Source: Atribacteria bacterium SCGC AAA255-N14 (GTDB lineage Bacteria > Atribacterota > JS1 > SB-45 > 34-128). Taken from it: a stretch of DNA of 7,032 nt. The position numbers and the translations under genes were made by a program. The notes under the pieces were generated by a model. The model had not been told where the DNA came from. It saw only the letters and a program-made list of their open reading frames with translations, and ran no database searches. The stretch is from positions 1-7,032 of the forward strand of contig ASPC01000073.1 of assembly GCA_000405345.1 (NCBI GenBank), in the 5' to 3' direction. Shown one piece after another: positions 1 through 7,032 of the stretch. Every line of letters starts with the position of its first letter. Positions within the stretch are counted from its first letter, which is position 1.

Positions 1-87
1 TACTCCTGCTACCTCCCTGGCAATACTCTCACCAGGCAAATTACTATTTATCCTGTTGAGTGTATTGCTCTTTCTTTTTACTTCTTA
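1..87. other. Left edge, no gene seen
   Basis: I see no coding sequence here. A short inverted repeat, CCTGG (16-20) with CCAGG (32-36), could form a hairpin with an 11-nt loop. The stretch 69-87 is pyrimidine-rich, like the spacers between the hairpins that follow. TATTGC at 63-68 can pair with GCAATA at 180-185 and so could close a helix around the first large hairpin. The hairpin array may begin outside the window. Confidence 0.4.
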
Positions 88-294
88 CTGCCTGAAGATA
101 TTTTCTTTGAGTCAACAGGAAGATGTTTTTAATCTTCCTGTAAAGACTCAGAAAATAATTTGTTCGGGCAGATCGTTCGGCAATATAAAGATATTTTAAC
201 CAGGTAACTGAAAAGGTTTTTTTACTATGGAAGTTACTGCTTGCAGGGGTACAAAAAAACCTTTTGTATTACCTGGGTAGTTACATTAAAAGGG
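88..294. repeat. Hairpin-pair unit, copy 1 (hairpins a and b)
   Basis: Hairpin a: CTGCCTGAA (88-96) pairs with TTCGGGCAG (163-171), TATTTTC (99-105) with GAAAATA (151-157), TGAGTC (108-113) with GACTCA (145-150), and ACAGGAAGAT (115-124) with ATCTTCCTGT (132-141), around the loop GTTTTTA (125-131). A linker with GGCAATATAAAGA (179-191) follows. Hairpin b: CCAGGTAA (200-207) pairs with TTACCTGG (269-276), and the 13-nt AAAAGGTTTTTTT (211-223) pairs perfectly with 253-265, leaving a large apical loop. The unit ends with GTTAC, three variable bases and AAAAGGG (280-294). Confidence 0.75.
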
Positions 295-298
295 GAGA

Positions 299-344
299 GC
301 AACATTTGTCAGTAGTGAATACTTTCACTGCTGCCAAATGTTGC
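299..344. repeat. Hairpin c
   Basis: GCAACATTTG (299-308) pairs perfectly with CAAATGTTGC (335-344). After one T/C mismatch, CAGTAGTGAA (310-319) pairs with TTCACTGCTG (324-333) with one G-T wobble. The loop is TACT. It is a nearly continuous 20-bp stem within 46 nt and has no obvious duplicate in the window. Confidence 0.75.
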
Positions 345-367
345 GGTATTGTCTTTGCACTTATGAA

Positions 368-410
368 GCAATATGAGTCTAAAAGCGGGCTTCTTTTAGT
401 CTCATATTGC
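368..410. repeat. Hairpin d
   Basis: GCAATATGAG (368-377) pairs with CTCATATTGC (401-410). After a T/T mismatch, CTAAAAG (379-385) pairs with CTTTTAG (393-399) around the loop CGGGCTT. The tip, TCTAAAAG plus a GGGCTT-type loop plus CTTTTAG, is shared with the hairpin at 520-569, although the base of the stem differs completely. Confidence 0.75.
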
Positions 411-448
411 ATTCGTAGGTGCGTCCTATATTTGATTTTCTTCTCTCC

Positions 449-513
449 GGATAAAATTATCTTTCGTAAATAGGGGCTGTTTTTGCCTTGTTTACTGAAA
501 TATAATTTTATCC
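449..513. repeat. Hairpin e
   Basis: GGATAAAATTAT (449-460) pairs perfectly over 12 bp with ATAATTTTATCC (502-513). Further in, TTTCGTAAA (462-470) can pair with 491-500 with one bulged T, and GGC (475-477) with GCC (485-487). The interior is less regular than in the other hairpins. Confidence 0.65.
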
Positions 514-519
514 TTTCTT

Positions 520-569
520 CCGGTGATCACAATCTAAAAGGGCTTTTTCTTTTAGGTTGTGTTAACCGG
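520..569. repeat. Hairpin d-prime (tip shared with hairpin d)
   Basis: CCGGT (520-524) pairs with ACCGG (565-569). After a 3/3 internal loop, CACAA (528-532) pairs with TTGTG (557-561), T533 wobbles with G556, and CTAAAAG (534-540) pairs with CTTTTAG (549-555) around a T-rich loop that starts GGCTT. On the plus strand the stem is followed by TCTTTCTTTCTT, so it could weakly act as a plus-strand terminator. Confidence 0.7.
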
Positions 570-598
570 TCTTTCTTTCTTAAGTTCTCTTGCTCTCC

Positions 599-788
599 CC
601 ACCTGTTGATATTTTTCTTTGGTCCAACTTAGGATATGTTTTTAATATCCCATGTAAGGGCCAGAGAAAAATTTGAACAGGTGGTTATTCCTGACGGCAA
701 TATTAAGACAATCAATCAGGCAATAGAAAAGTATTTTTTCCTATTCCTAAAATGCTTTTGAATTGCCTGGAGTGTTACGAAAAAAGGG
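599..788. repeat. Hairpin-pair unit, copy 2 (hairpins a-prime and b-prime)
   Basis: Hairpin a-prime: CCACCTGTT (599-607) pairs with AACAGGTGG (676-684), TTTTTCT (612-618) with AGAAAAA (665-671), TGGTCC (620-625) with GGGCCA (658-663), and GGATAT (632-637) with ATATCC (645-650), around GTTTTTA (638-644), the same loop as copy 1. The linker again has GGCAATAT plus AAGA (696-708). Hairpin b-prime: CAGGCAAT (717-724) pairs with ATTGCCTG (762-769), and AAAAG/TATTTT (727-737) with 749-759 with one wobble. The unit ends with GTTAC, three bases, AAAAGGG (774-788) in the same register as copy 1. Helices co-vary with copy 1: the third helix TGAGTC/GACTCA has become TGGTCC/GGGCCA. Confidence 0.75.
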
Positions 789-823
789 TCTGCGGAAACA
801 AATAGACTAACAGAGACAGAATA

Positions 824-1134
824 GGGGCGGGGCAAGGGAGAGAGGAAAGAGCGATAGGCTTACATTTATGCTGGTAGAGTGAAGGTGAATCGACCGCAGT
901 TTTTCCTTCCCCCTTATTCTTCCCCCCTAATGAATCATAGCCTAACCTTATTTTTTTGCGGTGACGAATAAAGCGAAGCAACAGCGGGGCATAAGAGCGT
1001 TACCTTCCCTTGCACTTATGCTTAGAAGCGTCCCCGCGAGTGTAGCTTTTGAGCCAAGGAGCAAAAATAAAAAGAAGGGGGATAAGAGAGGGGTTTTAGG
1101 GGGGATTTAAGGGGGAAGGAAAGTTACCCGCCCC
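824..1134. repeat. Long G/C-rich foldback, MITE-like or structured
   Basis: Several nested inverted pairs share one centre: GGGGCGGG (824-831) with CCCGCCCC (1127-1134); TTTCCTTCCCCC (902-913) with GGGGGAAGGAAA (1111-1122); CCCCCCTAA (922-930) with TTAGGGGGG (1096-1104); TTATTTTTTTGC (948-959) with GCAAAAATAA (1061-1070), with a bulge; and inside these GCGGGG/CATAAG (984-995) with CTTATG (1015-1020) and CCCCGC (1032-1037). The composition is far more G/C-rich than the neighbours and no coding frame is convincing. It is either a non-autonomous foldback element or a second structured transcript. I see no target-site duplication. Confidence 0.5.
1077..1115 (+). other. Potential G-quadruplex
   Basis: The plus strand has four G tracts, GGGGG (1077-1081), GGGG (1090-1093), GGGGGG (1099-1104) and GGGGG (1111-1115), separated by 8, 5 and 6 nt. 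This meets the usual four-tract rule for an intramolecular quadruplex. The last two tracts also form the right arm of the foldback, so duplex hairpin and quadruplex would compete. Confidence 0.45.
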
Positions 1135-1140
1135 GCGCGT

Positions 1141-1517
1141 GGATGAGTTGTAAAATTAGAATAACCGGAGTAGATTAAATTAGCCAGGTGAATTAGATTA
1201 GAAAGAGTGGCCAGAATTTATAAATCGGGATTAGGTGAAATGGATTAAATTAGATCTACATTAAATGTGAAATATTAAAGAAAAGTCATTCTGGCATGAC
1301 AATGGTAAATTAGAGAGATAGAGAGAAAAAGAGTGAGTCTTCAATTTACGGGACAGAGATACAGAAAAATTATTATAATCTAGTAAAATAAAAAAATAGA
1401 ACCAGGCACAAATAATAATTATTATATTTTCTCAAATCTTCTAAATATTTATTTTGAATATTATCATTCATACAATTTTAAAATCTTTTTTTTAATGTCG
1501 AGGCAAATCATATTATC
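1141..1517. other. AT-rich intergenic stretch, no gene seen
   Basis: No coding frame is supported. GATTAAATTAG occurs twice directly (1173-1183 and 1243-1253), with GGTGAA close to each. A perfect 14-bp AT palindrome lies at 1412-1425. I see no GC stem followed by a T run that would end the minus-strand gene to its right. Confidence 0.4.
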
Positions 1518-1721
1518 TTATTCTTTGTTAATTAAATCATTTAGGGATTTGATCTGATGTTTCTTTAGGTATGTACCTAATTGCATATCTGATCTTACGC
1601 CTAGATCAATACCATATTGTTTTTCTATGGTACCTATATGAGTATCATCGCGCTTATCACGCAATTTCCCATTTTTATTTCTAGAACGAATTCCCTTCAT
1701 TCCAGGTGCATCTTTCGACAT
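1518..1721 (-). CDS. Small conserved-type hypothetical protein, 67 aa
   Basis: A 67-residue, highly charged soluble protein. The ATG at 1721 is preferred because AAGGAG (1736-1731) lies 9 nt upstream; an in-frame TTG three codons earlier touches the ribosome site and is unlikely. The N-terminal half is rich in Lys, Arg and Gly (MSKDAPGMKG then RSRNKNGKLR). A block DTHIGTIEKQYG then GVRSDMQLGTYL follows, and the tail is SLNDLINKE. From memory this pattern (basic start, DT..GT....YG, RSD..LGT, SL..L) recurs in short bacterial hypothetical proteins; I know no established function. It could bind nucleic acid or act as a regulator, which is inference. No membrane segment is present. It is the last gene of the leftward series and may be co-transcribed with the nuclease upstream. 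Confidence 0.75.
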   Translation of the reverse strand: MSKDAPGMKGIRSRNKNGKLRDKRDDTHIGTIEKQYGIDLGVRSDMQLGTYLKKHQIKSLNDLINKE

Positions 1722-1726
1722 ATATC

Positions 1727-1813
1727 TCAACTCCTTTCAACGATCAGTATTAACTCGTGTGCTTCTTGCACAAATGTATCATTTTGAGATATGTTAGTGA
1801 TTTGCCCCGGCAT
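1727..1813 (-). CDS. Possible 28-codon ORF or gene remnant before the 67-aa gene
   Basis: An ATG at 1813 opens 28 codons that read like protein (start MPGQITNISQND, end ELILIVERS) and stop at 1727. The AAGGAG ribosome site of the next gene lies inside its last codons, which is typical of adjacent operon genes. No ribosome site precedes the ATG, and the frame stays open for 13 more codons upstream, to a TAG. It may therefore be the surviving tail of a lost gene rather than a true small protein. Confidence 0.3.
   Translation of the reverse strand: MPGQITNISQNDTFVQEAHELILIVERS
1758..1772. promoter_or_regulatory. Short inverted repeat upstream of the 67-aa gene
   Basis: TGTGC (1758-1762) and GCACA (1768-1772) form a perfect 5-bp dyad around 5 nt, about 37 nt ahead of the ATG of the 67-aa gene. 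It could be an operator half-site pair or chance. I see no convincing -35/-10 pair beside it, and it overlaps the possible 28-codon ORF. Confidence 0.2.
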
Positions 1814-1871
1814 AATTACATGATTTAGAGTAGAAGATATTAGGTTCTATAATTATCCTATTTTTTTCAAA

Positions 1872-2519
1872 TTATATTGCAACCCAATTGCTAAATATTT
1901 GGTCTGGCGGATATTCCAATTTAAAAATACTTATATCATTATATTTTCTAAAAATATCATATTTTATTTTGATATTTGCATAATAATTCTCGTAAAGCTT
2001 CAAGAAAGGTGAGGCATTCTTTTCTTTTATTAATAATCCAATGCAACTAATATATTTCCTGCTATTTTTAGTCATTTGGGCTTTTCCGCCAAATTTACGA
2101 TAATTTAAGTTACTATTTATATTTATTGATTCAAAGCCAAACATTCCAACTTTAATTTCATAATCTGTTAAGGTTGGTGTTATTTCATTTCTGTGGTCAA
2201 ATATTAACAAGATTGAAGGATATTTATTTTCAGTAAATCTTTTTATTTGATTTTTACTAGTAATAATTTTATTCCTTACCCTGCTACCAACTTTTGATTG
2301 TCCCCAAACAACATATCCCTTCTCATAAAATTCTTTTAAAGCCTTTTGATCTTCTTTATTTGGTTCCATATCTTTAACTTCGGTAATTATTAAATAATCA
2401 TCAATAACTAATTGATAATCAGGGGTTTGTACATCTTTTTCTTCTATAATTTTTTTATATTTAAAATCGTGGTAATTACAGAAAAGCTCGAAATTTCTTT
2501 CACCATTAGTCTTTGTCAC
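1872..2519 (-). CDS. PD-(D/E)XK nuclease-like protein, 215 aa
   Basis: Probably a soluble DNA endonuclease of the restriction-enzyme fold. An N-terminal helix carries Glu (ERNFE, residues 7-11). PD at 33-34 starts a beta hairpin that ends in ITEVKD, giving the signature D34...E47-V-K49 for metal-dependent cleavage. Further on are RVRNK (80-84) and a strand PSILLIFDHR (101-110), which I recall from hypothetical PD-(D/E)XK proteins. A C-terminal LYENYYA (175-181) and YPPDQIF (203-209) complete it. The start is GTG at 2519, backed by AAGGA with a 7-nt spacer; an ATG nearby is out of frame. The GTG overlaps the stop of a truncated upstream frame (GTGA), suggesting translational coupling. Codons are strongly AT-rich, more so than in the restriction gene, consistent with separate acquisition. 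The substrate is unknown; a defence or anti-plasmid role is inferred from context only. Confidence 0.7.
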   Translation of the reverse strand: MTKTNGERNFELFCNYHDFKYKKIIEEKDVQTPDYQLVIDDYLIITEVKDMEPNKEDQKALKEFYEKGYVVWGQSKVGSRVRNKIITSKNQIKRFTENKYPSILLIFDHRNEITPTLTDYEIKVGMFGFESININSNLNYRKFGGKAQMTKNSRKYISCIGLLIKEKNASPFLKLYENYYANIKIKYDIFRKYNDISIFKLEYPPDQIFSNWVAI

Positions 2520-2599
2520 GCTTTAATCCTTCCGGAATCAATCCACTCTTTTATTATTTCTCTTCTCTTTTCTTCCAGGACAATCCAAAAGTTACCGGA
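2516..2599 (-). pseudogene. Headless gene remnant coupled to the nuclease gene
   Basis: After a TAG at 2602-2600 an open frame of 27 codons (SGNFWIVLEEKRRE then IIKEWIDSGRIKA) runs to a TGA at 2518-2516 that overlaps the GTG of the nuclease gene by 4 nt. It has no ATG, GTG or TTG start and no ribosome site at its head, but it does carry the nuclease's own ribosome site (AGGA) in its last codons. The amphipathic, charged tail and the exact overlap suggest the 3' end of a former operon partner whose front was replaced. The replaced side begins within a repeat also found at 3317-3344. Confidence 0.4.
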
Positions 2600-2614
2600 C
2601 TATTGACTTGGTAC
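2587..2614. repeat. Degenerate direct repeat, copy 1
   Basis: This 28-nt segment matches 3317-3344 at 24 of 28 positions on the same strand, and weaker similarity extends about 10 nt further right. Each copy contains GTTACC and, 13 nt on, GGTAC, an imperfect dyad. The two copies bracket the 156-aa membrane protein gene, like the ends of an inserted or exchanged cassette. Confidence 0.55.
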
Positions 2615-2631
2615 GCCTTCCCTATTTAAGA

Positions 2632-2652
2632 AAATGGGATGTCTCCCCATTT
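2632..2652. terminator. Hairpin just after the membrane-protein gene
   Basis: AAATGGG (2632-2638) pairs with CCCATTT (2646-2652) around 7 nt. It lies 8 nt past the stop of the 156-aa gene. On the minus strand the stem leads into TCTTAAAT, a weak T run, so it could be a modest terminator for that gene. On the plus strand ATTATTATTATTT follows. Confidence 0.45.
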
Positions 2653-2659
2653 ATTATTA

Positions 2660-3130
2660 TTATTTCTTTTCTATAATAAAATTTCCTAGTAATCCTATAA
2701 AACCAAATAATGTTATCCACCAAGAAATCCATGGATAAGGAGTTTCATTGGCCCACTTACGAATTTCTTCTAGTGTTGCCACATGGCTAGTTCTAGATGT
2801 ATCTTTTCTCATATAATTGACAGATGAATTTAAAATTCCACCGATTTCATATTGCATTACGCTTTTAGTTAGATGAGTGAGATTTTCATTTTTTTCATTT
2901 TCGGGTGGTGGAAATTTTTTCATAAATTTTTTTGCTGCTGGTAGTTCAATAGACATTCCAGAATCTGAATTAAGTACCCAATTCAAAATTTCTATACGTT
3001 GTTTGTCAATAAGACACCCCTTTAAATCTGTAAATTCAAGAATGAGTCCTATAGCAATTGCAGTTATTCCTATAATTTTTAAGAAAGTTGATATTTTTTT
3101 TATTTTTTCTTTATTCATAACAATTAACAT
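2660..3130 (-). CDS. Two-span membrane protein of unknown function, 156 aa
   Basis: I do not recognise the family. A basic N-terminus (NKEKIKK, 6-12) precedes a hydrophobic span at about 15-33. A hydrophilic domain at about 34-133 follows, rich in Lys, Glu and Asn, with a PPPENEKNEN stretch at 74-83. A second span at about 134-153 (PWISWW then LFGFIGLLGNFII) ends in EKK. Positive charges at both ends suggest both termini are cytoplasmic and the central domain is outside. The start is uncertain: ATG at 3130 or the more natural MNKE at 3118, neither with a good ribosome site. The gene is AT-rich, isolated from its neighbours by untranslated gaps, and bracketed by direct repeats. A membrane effector or anchor for a defence system is possible but rests only on location. 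Confidence 0.65.
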   Translation of the reverse strand: MLIVMNKEKIKKISTFLKIIGITAIAIGLILEFTDLKGCLIDKQRIEILNWVLNSDSGMSIELPAAKKFMKKFPPPENEKNENLTHLTKSVMQYEIGGILNSSVNYMRKDTSRTSHVATLEEIRKWANETPYPWISWWITLFGFIGLLGNFIIEKK

Positions 3131-3393
3131 ACCAATTTGTTTTTTCTAGTCTTCTTTGAAATATTTTTTATACTAAGATCAGATCCGGGGTCTTCACAGG
3201 TTCATAATTTCTCAAAATATGATAAAAGTGTAATTCGGTTCTTCTTCCTGCTATATTCTAATCATTTAACAAGACATCGTGAACCTGAACTTATCAGCAC
3301 CTTACGAAAAGTTAGAAAAAGTTACCGAATTATTGAACTGGTACAGCTATCTCTATCACATTATATTGTCAAAACATTCCACGTGACATTTTA
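3131..3393. other. Gap between res and the membrane-protein gene
   Basis: There are no intact genes. In minus order it holds the repeat at 3317-3344, an inverted pair TGAACCTG (3280-3287) and CAGGTTCA (3197-3204), and short open pieces that look like decayed coding sequence: VIEIAVPVQ ending just inside the repeat, and CEDPGSDLSIKN (minus strand, roughly 3200-3130). TTGACA (minus, about 3373) resembles a -35 box, but no good -10 lies at the right distance. Confidence 0.35.
3317..3344. repeat. Degenerate direct repeat, copy 2
   Basis: Partner of 2587-2614 (24 of 28 identical). In both copies the minus-strand frame ends CAA-TAA or CAA-TAG, followed by a GGTAACTTTT core, after which the two loci diverge completely: the nuclease remnant in one, decayed sequence in the other. 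This is the pattern expected of a recombination junction. Confidence 0.55.
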
Positions 3394-6300
3394 TTAAACT
3401 TCATTCGCCTCGACCACCATTTTAAAATCAACCTTTAATTCCCGAAAATGCCTTTTGGCACATCTAATTTTATCTGCTTCAATATTTCTTAGTTTTTCAA
3501 AATCTTTAATACCTTTCGTTTCTCTTATAAGATAAAGCGTATCATCTTCATGCTTAACTATAGCCCAATCAGGATTATATGTTCCTATAGGTGTATCGAT
3601 CTTAAACCATGAAGGAAGCTTTACGAATAATTTTATGTCATCGCGCATATCCAGGCTTTCGGCAAACCGTTTTTCAATTTCGGAATCGTATTCAATTGCG
3701 TCATATACTGATTTTTTAACTTCAATTAGATTGTTCAAATAGCTTATAATTTCTGTTTCCTCAAATAACCTCATCTCATACTCCTGTCCGGCTATTTTCT
3801 CATATTTAATGCCATCCACGATTAATTTATGAAGATCATTTTTTATTAATCGAGCAGCTGAATCCATAAATTTCTGAGGGTTTAAAGGAAATTCTTCGAT
3901 TCTACCGGAATTTATCAATATTCGCACTATTGTATTTCTTGTCAGCTCTGTTTCTTTCTGCAAATAGGCAAGAATGTCTGGTAAATTCACTTTACCCTCG
4001 TAACAAGAGGCTGTAGTCTCCTGAACTCTTAACTCTTTAGTTACAATGCCTTTTTCTTGAATGTCCACTTCTGCTTTTCTGTAGACAATTTTTACCTTTT
4101 CTATCCGGTCCATTTCTCTTATGACTTTTGAAGCTTTTTCAATTAAAACATCCGTGTCATACTCCACTGAATATGTTGTTTTGGGTTTGATTTTATCCCA
4201 AAGCTTCTTAAACTCATCATCAAGATATATCATTTTATTTATTTTTAAAGTTTTTCGATTATTCCTATTAACAACGTGTTCAGAAAACAGATAGCTTTGA
4301 ACGATATCAATAACCTGGTGTTTTACATCTTGAAATTCTGGACTAAGTTTTACTTCAAAGTATTTATCCGAAGGATTAAATTTAGGCTGAATTTGGCCGT
4401 CCTCATCAATATGCCCCTGCTGTTTTAGTTCTTCCCAGATCTTTTGCGATTTTTCGTCTCCTAATGTCGTTTCTTGATCATTAACAACTTGTATAATTTT
4501 TGCAAAGGCATTTTTACTCACAGCCCCAAAGCGAACATTAAAATCTTCCTCTATCTCGGTCTGTAGCTTTCTGGCAAAATCCTCATAGCTTTCATTAGCA
4601 ATAACAGTAAGCCGATTAATCGTCTCATCGAATATCCGCTCTCCTTGCTGGTTAACTGGCAACCTGAGCCCTCGCCCGATTTCCTGTCTCTTTTTCATTT
4701 CTGATTTTGTTTCATTGAGTGTACATATCTGAAAAACATTGGGATTATCCCACCCTTCTCGTAAAGCAGAATGGCTAAAAATAAAACGTAGTGGCTCATC
4801 TAAAGACAGTAATTGTTCCTTATTTTTCATAATTTTATTGTAAACATCTTCATCTGCTTGAGTACTACCTGAAGTATCCTTCAAAATGCCTTTTTTATCG
4901 GCAGCAAAATAACCATCGTGAAGCTTTCCCAGCGGGAATTTCAGCAAATCCTTATAACGCGGTTTTTGGATTAACTCATTAAAATACTCCTCAAACCACA
5001 AAGCTATTTTCCCTTTTACCGAATTGCCTTGCTCATCATAAGAGCGGTAATTCGCTACTCTATCAACAAAAAATAATGAAAGAACTTTAATTCCCTTATC
5101 CTTAACTTTTAACTCCTTCTCTAAATGTTCTTGAATAGCATTTCTAACCTGAGCCTTCATAATATCATCAGTTAAACCACCCTGAGTTTGCCCTAAACTG
5201 AGGGTTATACCGTTGGTAAATGAAATATATTCGTTACCCGGTTCGGCATTAATCTCATTGATGATATAACTATTTCGATAATTTTCCCGCTCATTCGATC
5301 TGATAAATAAATCATCTCCTGAACTAACTGTCACATTTTTAAGTTTCAGACCGCTTGACGAATCCACATGTATAGATAATTTGGCCCTGATTCCGTTTTG
5401 ATTATCAACCGCTTTAAATTGAATAAAAGGTTCATTAAAATATTCTTCACTCAAAACAGAGGCAACTTCAATTCGTTTTACCAAGCGCATATCATAGGCC
5501 TTAATAGGATCAAGTTTATAAAGTAGATTATAAGGGTTTCTATGTGTAGCAGAATAACGCATAGTGCAAAGCGGATTTAAAGTTTCAATAGCCTCTTTTG
5601 CCTTTGGGGTATTATCAACACTTTGAGGCTCATCTATAATGACTATCGGGTGCGTTGCCTGGATAAACTCAATAGGTTTTCTCCCTGACAATTTATCACT
5701 TTCTCTGTGGATAATATTACTCTTTTTTTCTTCATCCTTATCTTCTAAGGTTTTCCTGAATGCATCGATATTTATCACCATTATCTGAATATAGTTACTG
5801 GCAGCAAACTGACGCACTTGATTAATTTTTTTTGAATCGTAGACAAAATAATCATACGAAACATTATTATAAAGATGCAGAAAATGCTCTTTGGTAATAT
5901 CAAGGTTTTTTAAGACACCTTCTCTAATCGCCACACTGGGAACAACAATGACATATTTTTTAAAACCATATTTTTTATAGAGCTCAAAAATAGTACGAAG
6001 ATATACATAGGTTTTACCGGTACCCGTCTCCATTTCTATTGAAAAATGTCTACCTTGAAAGGAAGAGACCTTTTCAATGTCATTATGCCCCTGGACTAAA
6101 TGTATATTCTTTAACAAAGAAGCATTATCTAAGATAAGGTTATTCCCTATACCTAATTCGGTCTGGAAAATCCAGTCCAACCTTTTGAAACCTATTTCAA
6201 GATCACCTTCTGACAAAGGCTGGCCGTAAAACACTCCAGTCATTGCACTTACCGCATCTATTTGAAATTGTAAATTTGGGTCAAATTTTAATTTCATCAT
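3394..6300 (-). CDS. res: Type III restriction endonuclease, Res subunit
   Basis: This ATP-dependent subunit of a type III restriction-modification enzyme works in complex with Mod in the cytoplasm: it translocates or diffuses on DNA and cuts beside unmethylated sites. The 968-aa length matches the family (EcoP15I-type Res is about 970). The SF2 helicase part shows Walker A ETGTGKT (91-97), Walker B as DEPQ (223-226), SATH (250-253), the family-typical NPYNLLYKLDPIKAYD (255-270), REGWDNP (514-520) and motif VI QEIGRGLRLP (539-548). The C-terminal nuclease has PD (910-911) and RETKG (926-930), so D911, E927 and K929 are intact. The ATGATG start has AAGGA 6 nt upstream; the first ATG is used here. 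A 133-nt gap separates it from the preceding gene. Nothing suggests truncation, so it should be active if Mod is present upstream, outside the window. Confidence 0.96.
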   Translation of the reverse strand: MMKLKFDPNLQFQIDAVSAMTGVFYGQPLSEGDLEIGFKRLDWIFQTELGIGNNLILDNASLLKNIHLVQGHNDIEKVSSFQGRHFSIEMETGTGKTYVYLRTIFELYKKYGFKKYVIVVPSVAIREGVLKNLDITKEHFLHLYNNVSYDYFVYDSKKINQVRQFAASNYIQIMVINIDAFRKTLEDKDEEKKSNIIHRESDKLSGRKPIEFIQATHPIVIIDEPQSVDNTPKAKEAIETLNPLCTMRYSATHRNPYNLLYKLDPIKAYDMRLVKRIEVASVLSEEYFNEPFIQFKAVDNQNGIRAKLSIHVDSSSGLKLKNVTVSSGDDLFIRSNERENYRNSYIINEINAEPGNEYISFTNGITLSLGQTQGGLTDDIMKAQVRNAIQEHLEKELKVKDKGIKVLSLFFVDRVANYRSYDEQGNSVKGKIALWFEEYFNELIQKPRYKDLLKFPLGKLHDGYFAADKKGILKDTSGSTQADEDVYNKIMKNKEQLLSLDEPLRFIFSHSALREGWDNPNVFQICTLNETKSEMKKRQEIGRGLRLPVNQQGERIFDETINRLTVIANESYEDFARKLQTEIEEDFNVRFGAVSKNAFAKIIQVVNDQETTLGDEKSQKIWEELKQQGHIDEDGQIQPKFNPSDKYFEVKLSPEFQDVKHQVIDIVQSYLFSEHVVNRNNRKTLKINKMIYLDDEFKKLWDKIKPKTTYSVEYDTDVLIEKASKVIREMDRIEKVKIVYRKAEVDIQEKGIVTKELRVQETTASCYEGKVNLPDILAYLQKETELTRNTIVRILINSGRIEEFPLNPQKFMDSAARLIKNDLHKLIVDGIKYEKIAGQEYEMRLFEETEIISYLNNLIEVKKSVYDAIEYDSEIEKRFAESLDMRDDIKLFVKLPSWFKIDTPIGTYNPDWAIVKHEDDTLYLIRETKGIKDFEKLRNIEADKIRCAKRHFRELKVDFKMVVEANEV

Positions 6301-7032
6301 TAAGCGTCCTTTATATATGTTTACTTTAGCTCCTCAATGCCTCACATAAAAATATATTTGACATTCATTTGTGTGTGTGCTATATTTTAAACAGCTCATC
6401 TGCCATGTGTAGAAGGAGTAACGGGGGCGTCTTTTAAGGCGCCCCTTGCTTTTTTAAATAGCACTGATATTCTTTCTCCAACTTTCGCTTTCGATGTGCT
6501 TTGGTTACCTGATAAGCTGTCCAAAATAAGTTATATCCTGCCCTTTTGCGCAATATAATTAAATATTCCACTTGTTCAAACCATATACAAATACTCGTTT
6601 CTTTTCCTCTCTTTGTATGGCGCTCATTTTCCCATACTTTTATCCCACTTTCAGTACAATGCTCAGTAATTGGTTTAGGCCATCGTATACGCTCACATCG
6701 TCTCAAATCAGGGATACGATCTTCTTCTTTTTCACCATCCTGTATAATATGCCAAAACGTAGCTTCTTTTTCATCAAACAAAGGATATTTTTTAACAGCT
6801 AATTTCTGTCCACAAAATATTGGTTTACTATCGATAAAATCTTCAGTATAAAATATATATAATGCATTAAGATAATTTTCCCAACTGCTTTCATATTCGG
6901 ATAAAAGTATTAAATTGGGAAGCCAAGTAACTGTTTTCATTGTGTTTCACTTTCCTTTGGTGACCAGAAAAATAAATTGAATTTTTCTTCTCGAAGCAAA
7001 GTAGTTGCTCTTAACCTATAACCCGATAATTC

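Larger units (their letters stand above)
88..769. ncRNA. Candidate large structured RNA: array of eight hairpins
   Basis: Eight long inverted repeats follow one another: 88-171, 200-276, 299-344, 368-410, 449-513, 520-569, 599-684 and 717-769. Each has stems of 9 to 20 or more pairs with only small bulges. The first two reappear as the last two in diverged form, with the same helix order, the same GTTTTTA loop and the same linkers, but with co-varying pairs. Hairpins 368-410 and 520-569 share their tips. No frame through the region looks coding. I do not recognise the class: it lacks the layout of CRISPR, tRNA, riboswitch, group II intron, OLE, GOLLD or ROOL as I know them. The strand is undecided; plus is slightly favoured because the spacers are then U/C-rich. 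A function as ssDNA, for example recombination or replication sites, is an alternative to an RNA. The structure is seen in the sequence; that it is transcribed is inference. Confidence 0.6.

Overview
The window is an accessory, defence-island-like stretch of a bacterial chromosome or large mobile element. Every credible protein gene lies on the minus strand, so it is read from right to left. A+T-rich codons and clear AAGGAG-type ribosome sites suggest a low-G+C bacterium, perhaps a clostridial Firmicute. That assignment is inference: no marker gene is present.

Right part (7032 to 3394). The 31-residue tail of an upstream gene overlaps by 4 nt (ATGA) a 168-residue protein that I take to be of the phage-P1-related, RelE/barnase-like type. 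The stop codon of that protein sits in the loop of a strong GC hairpin. A 133-nt gap then leads to a full-length type III restriction endonuclease subunit (Res, 968 aa) with intact helicase motifs and an intact C-terminal PD...ExK nuclease. A Mod methyltransferase is expected upstream, beyond the right edge, but is not in the window.

Middle part (3393 to 1518). Visibly AT-richer DNA carries a 156-aa protein with two membrane spans, flanked by a degenerate direct repeat (24 of 28 identical). Next come a headless gene remnant, a GTG-started stand-alone PD-(D/E)XK nuclease-like protein (215 aa) that overlaps it by GTGA, a 28-codon ORF or remnant, and a 67-aa protein of a type I have seen as a conserved hypothetical. 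The patchwork of tails, repeats and small genes looks like repeated insertion and replacement next to the restriction locus.

Left part (1 to 1517). There is no convincing protein gene. Positions 88-769 hold eight consecutive long hairpins. Two of them (88-171 and 200-276) recur as a diverged duplicate (599-684 and 717-769). The duplicate keeps the same helix plan, the same 7-nt loop (GTTTTTA) and the same single-stranded linkers, while paired bases change together. Two other hairpins (368-410 and 520-569) share their tips. This is strong internal evidence for selected structure, most likely a large undescribed RNA or a single-stranded-DNA recognition array. It is followed by a roughly 310-bp G/C-rich foldback (824-1134) with a G-quadruplex-forming run, then about 380 bp of AT-rich DNA.

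How the parts work together: Res, with its off-window partner, would cut unmodified invading DNA. The RelE/barnase-like protein, the membrane protein and the second nuclease are plausible additional defence or toxin modules. Whether the hairpin array belongs to this system or only sits beside it cannot be decided from the window.
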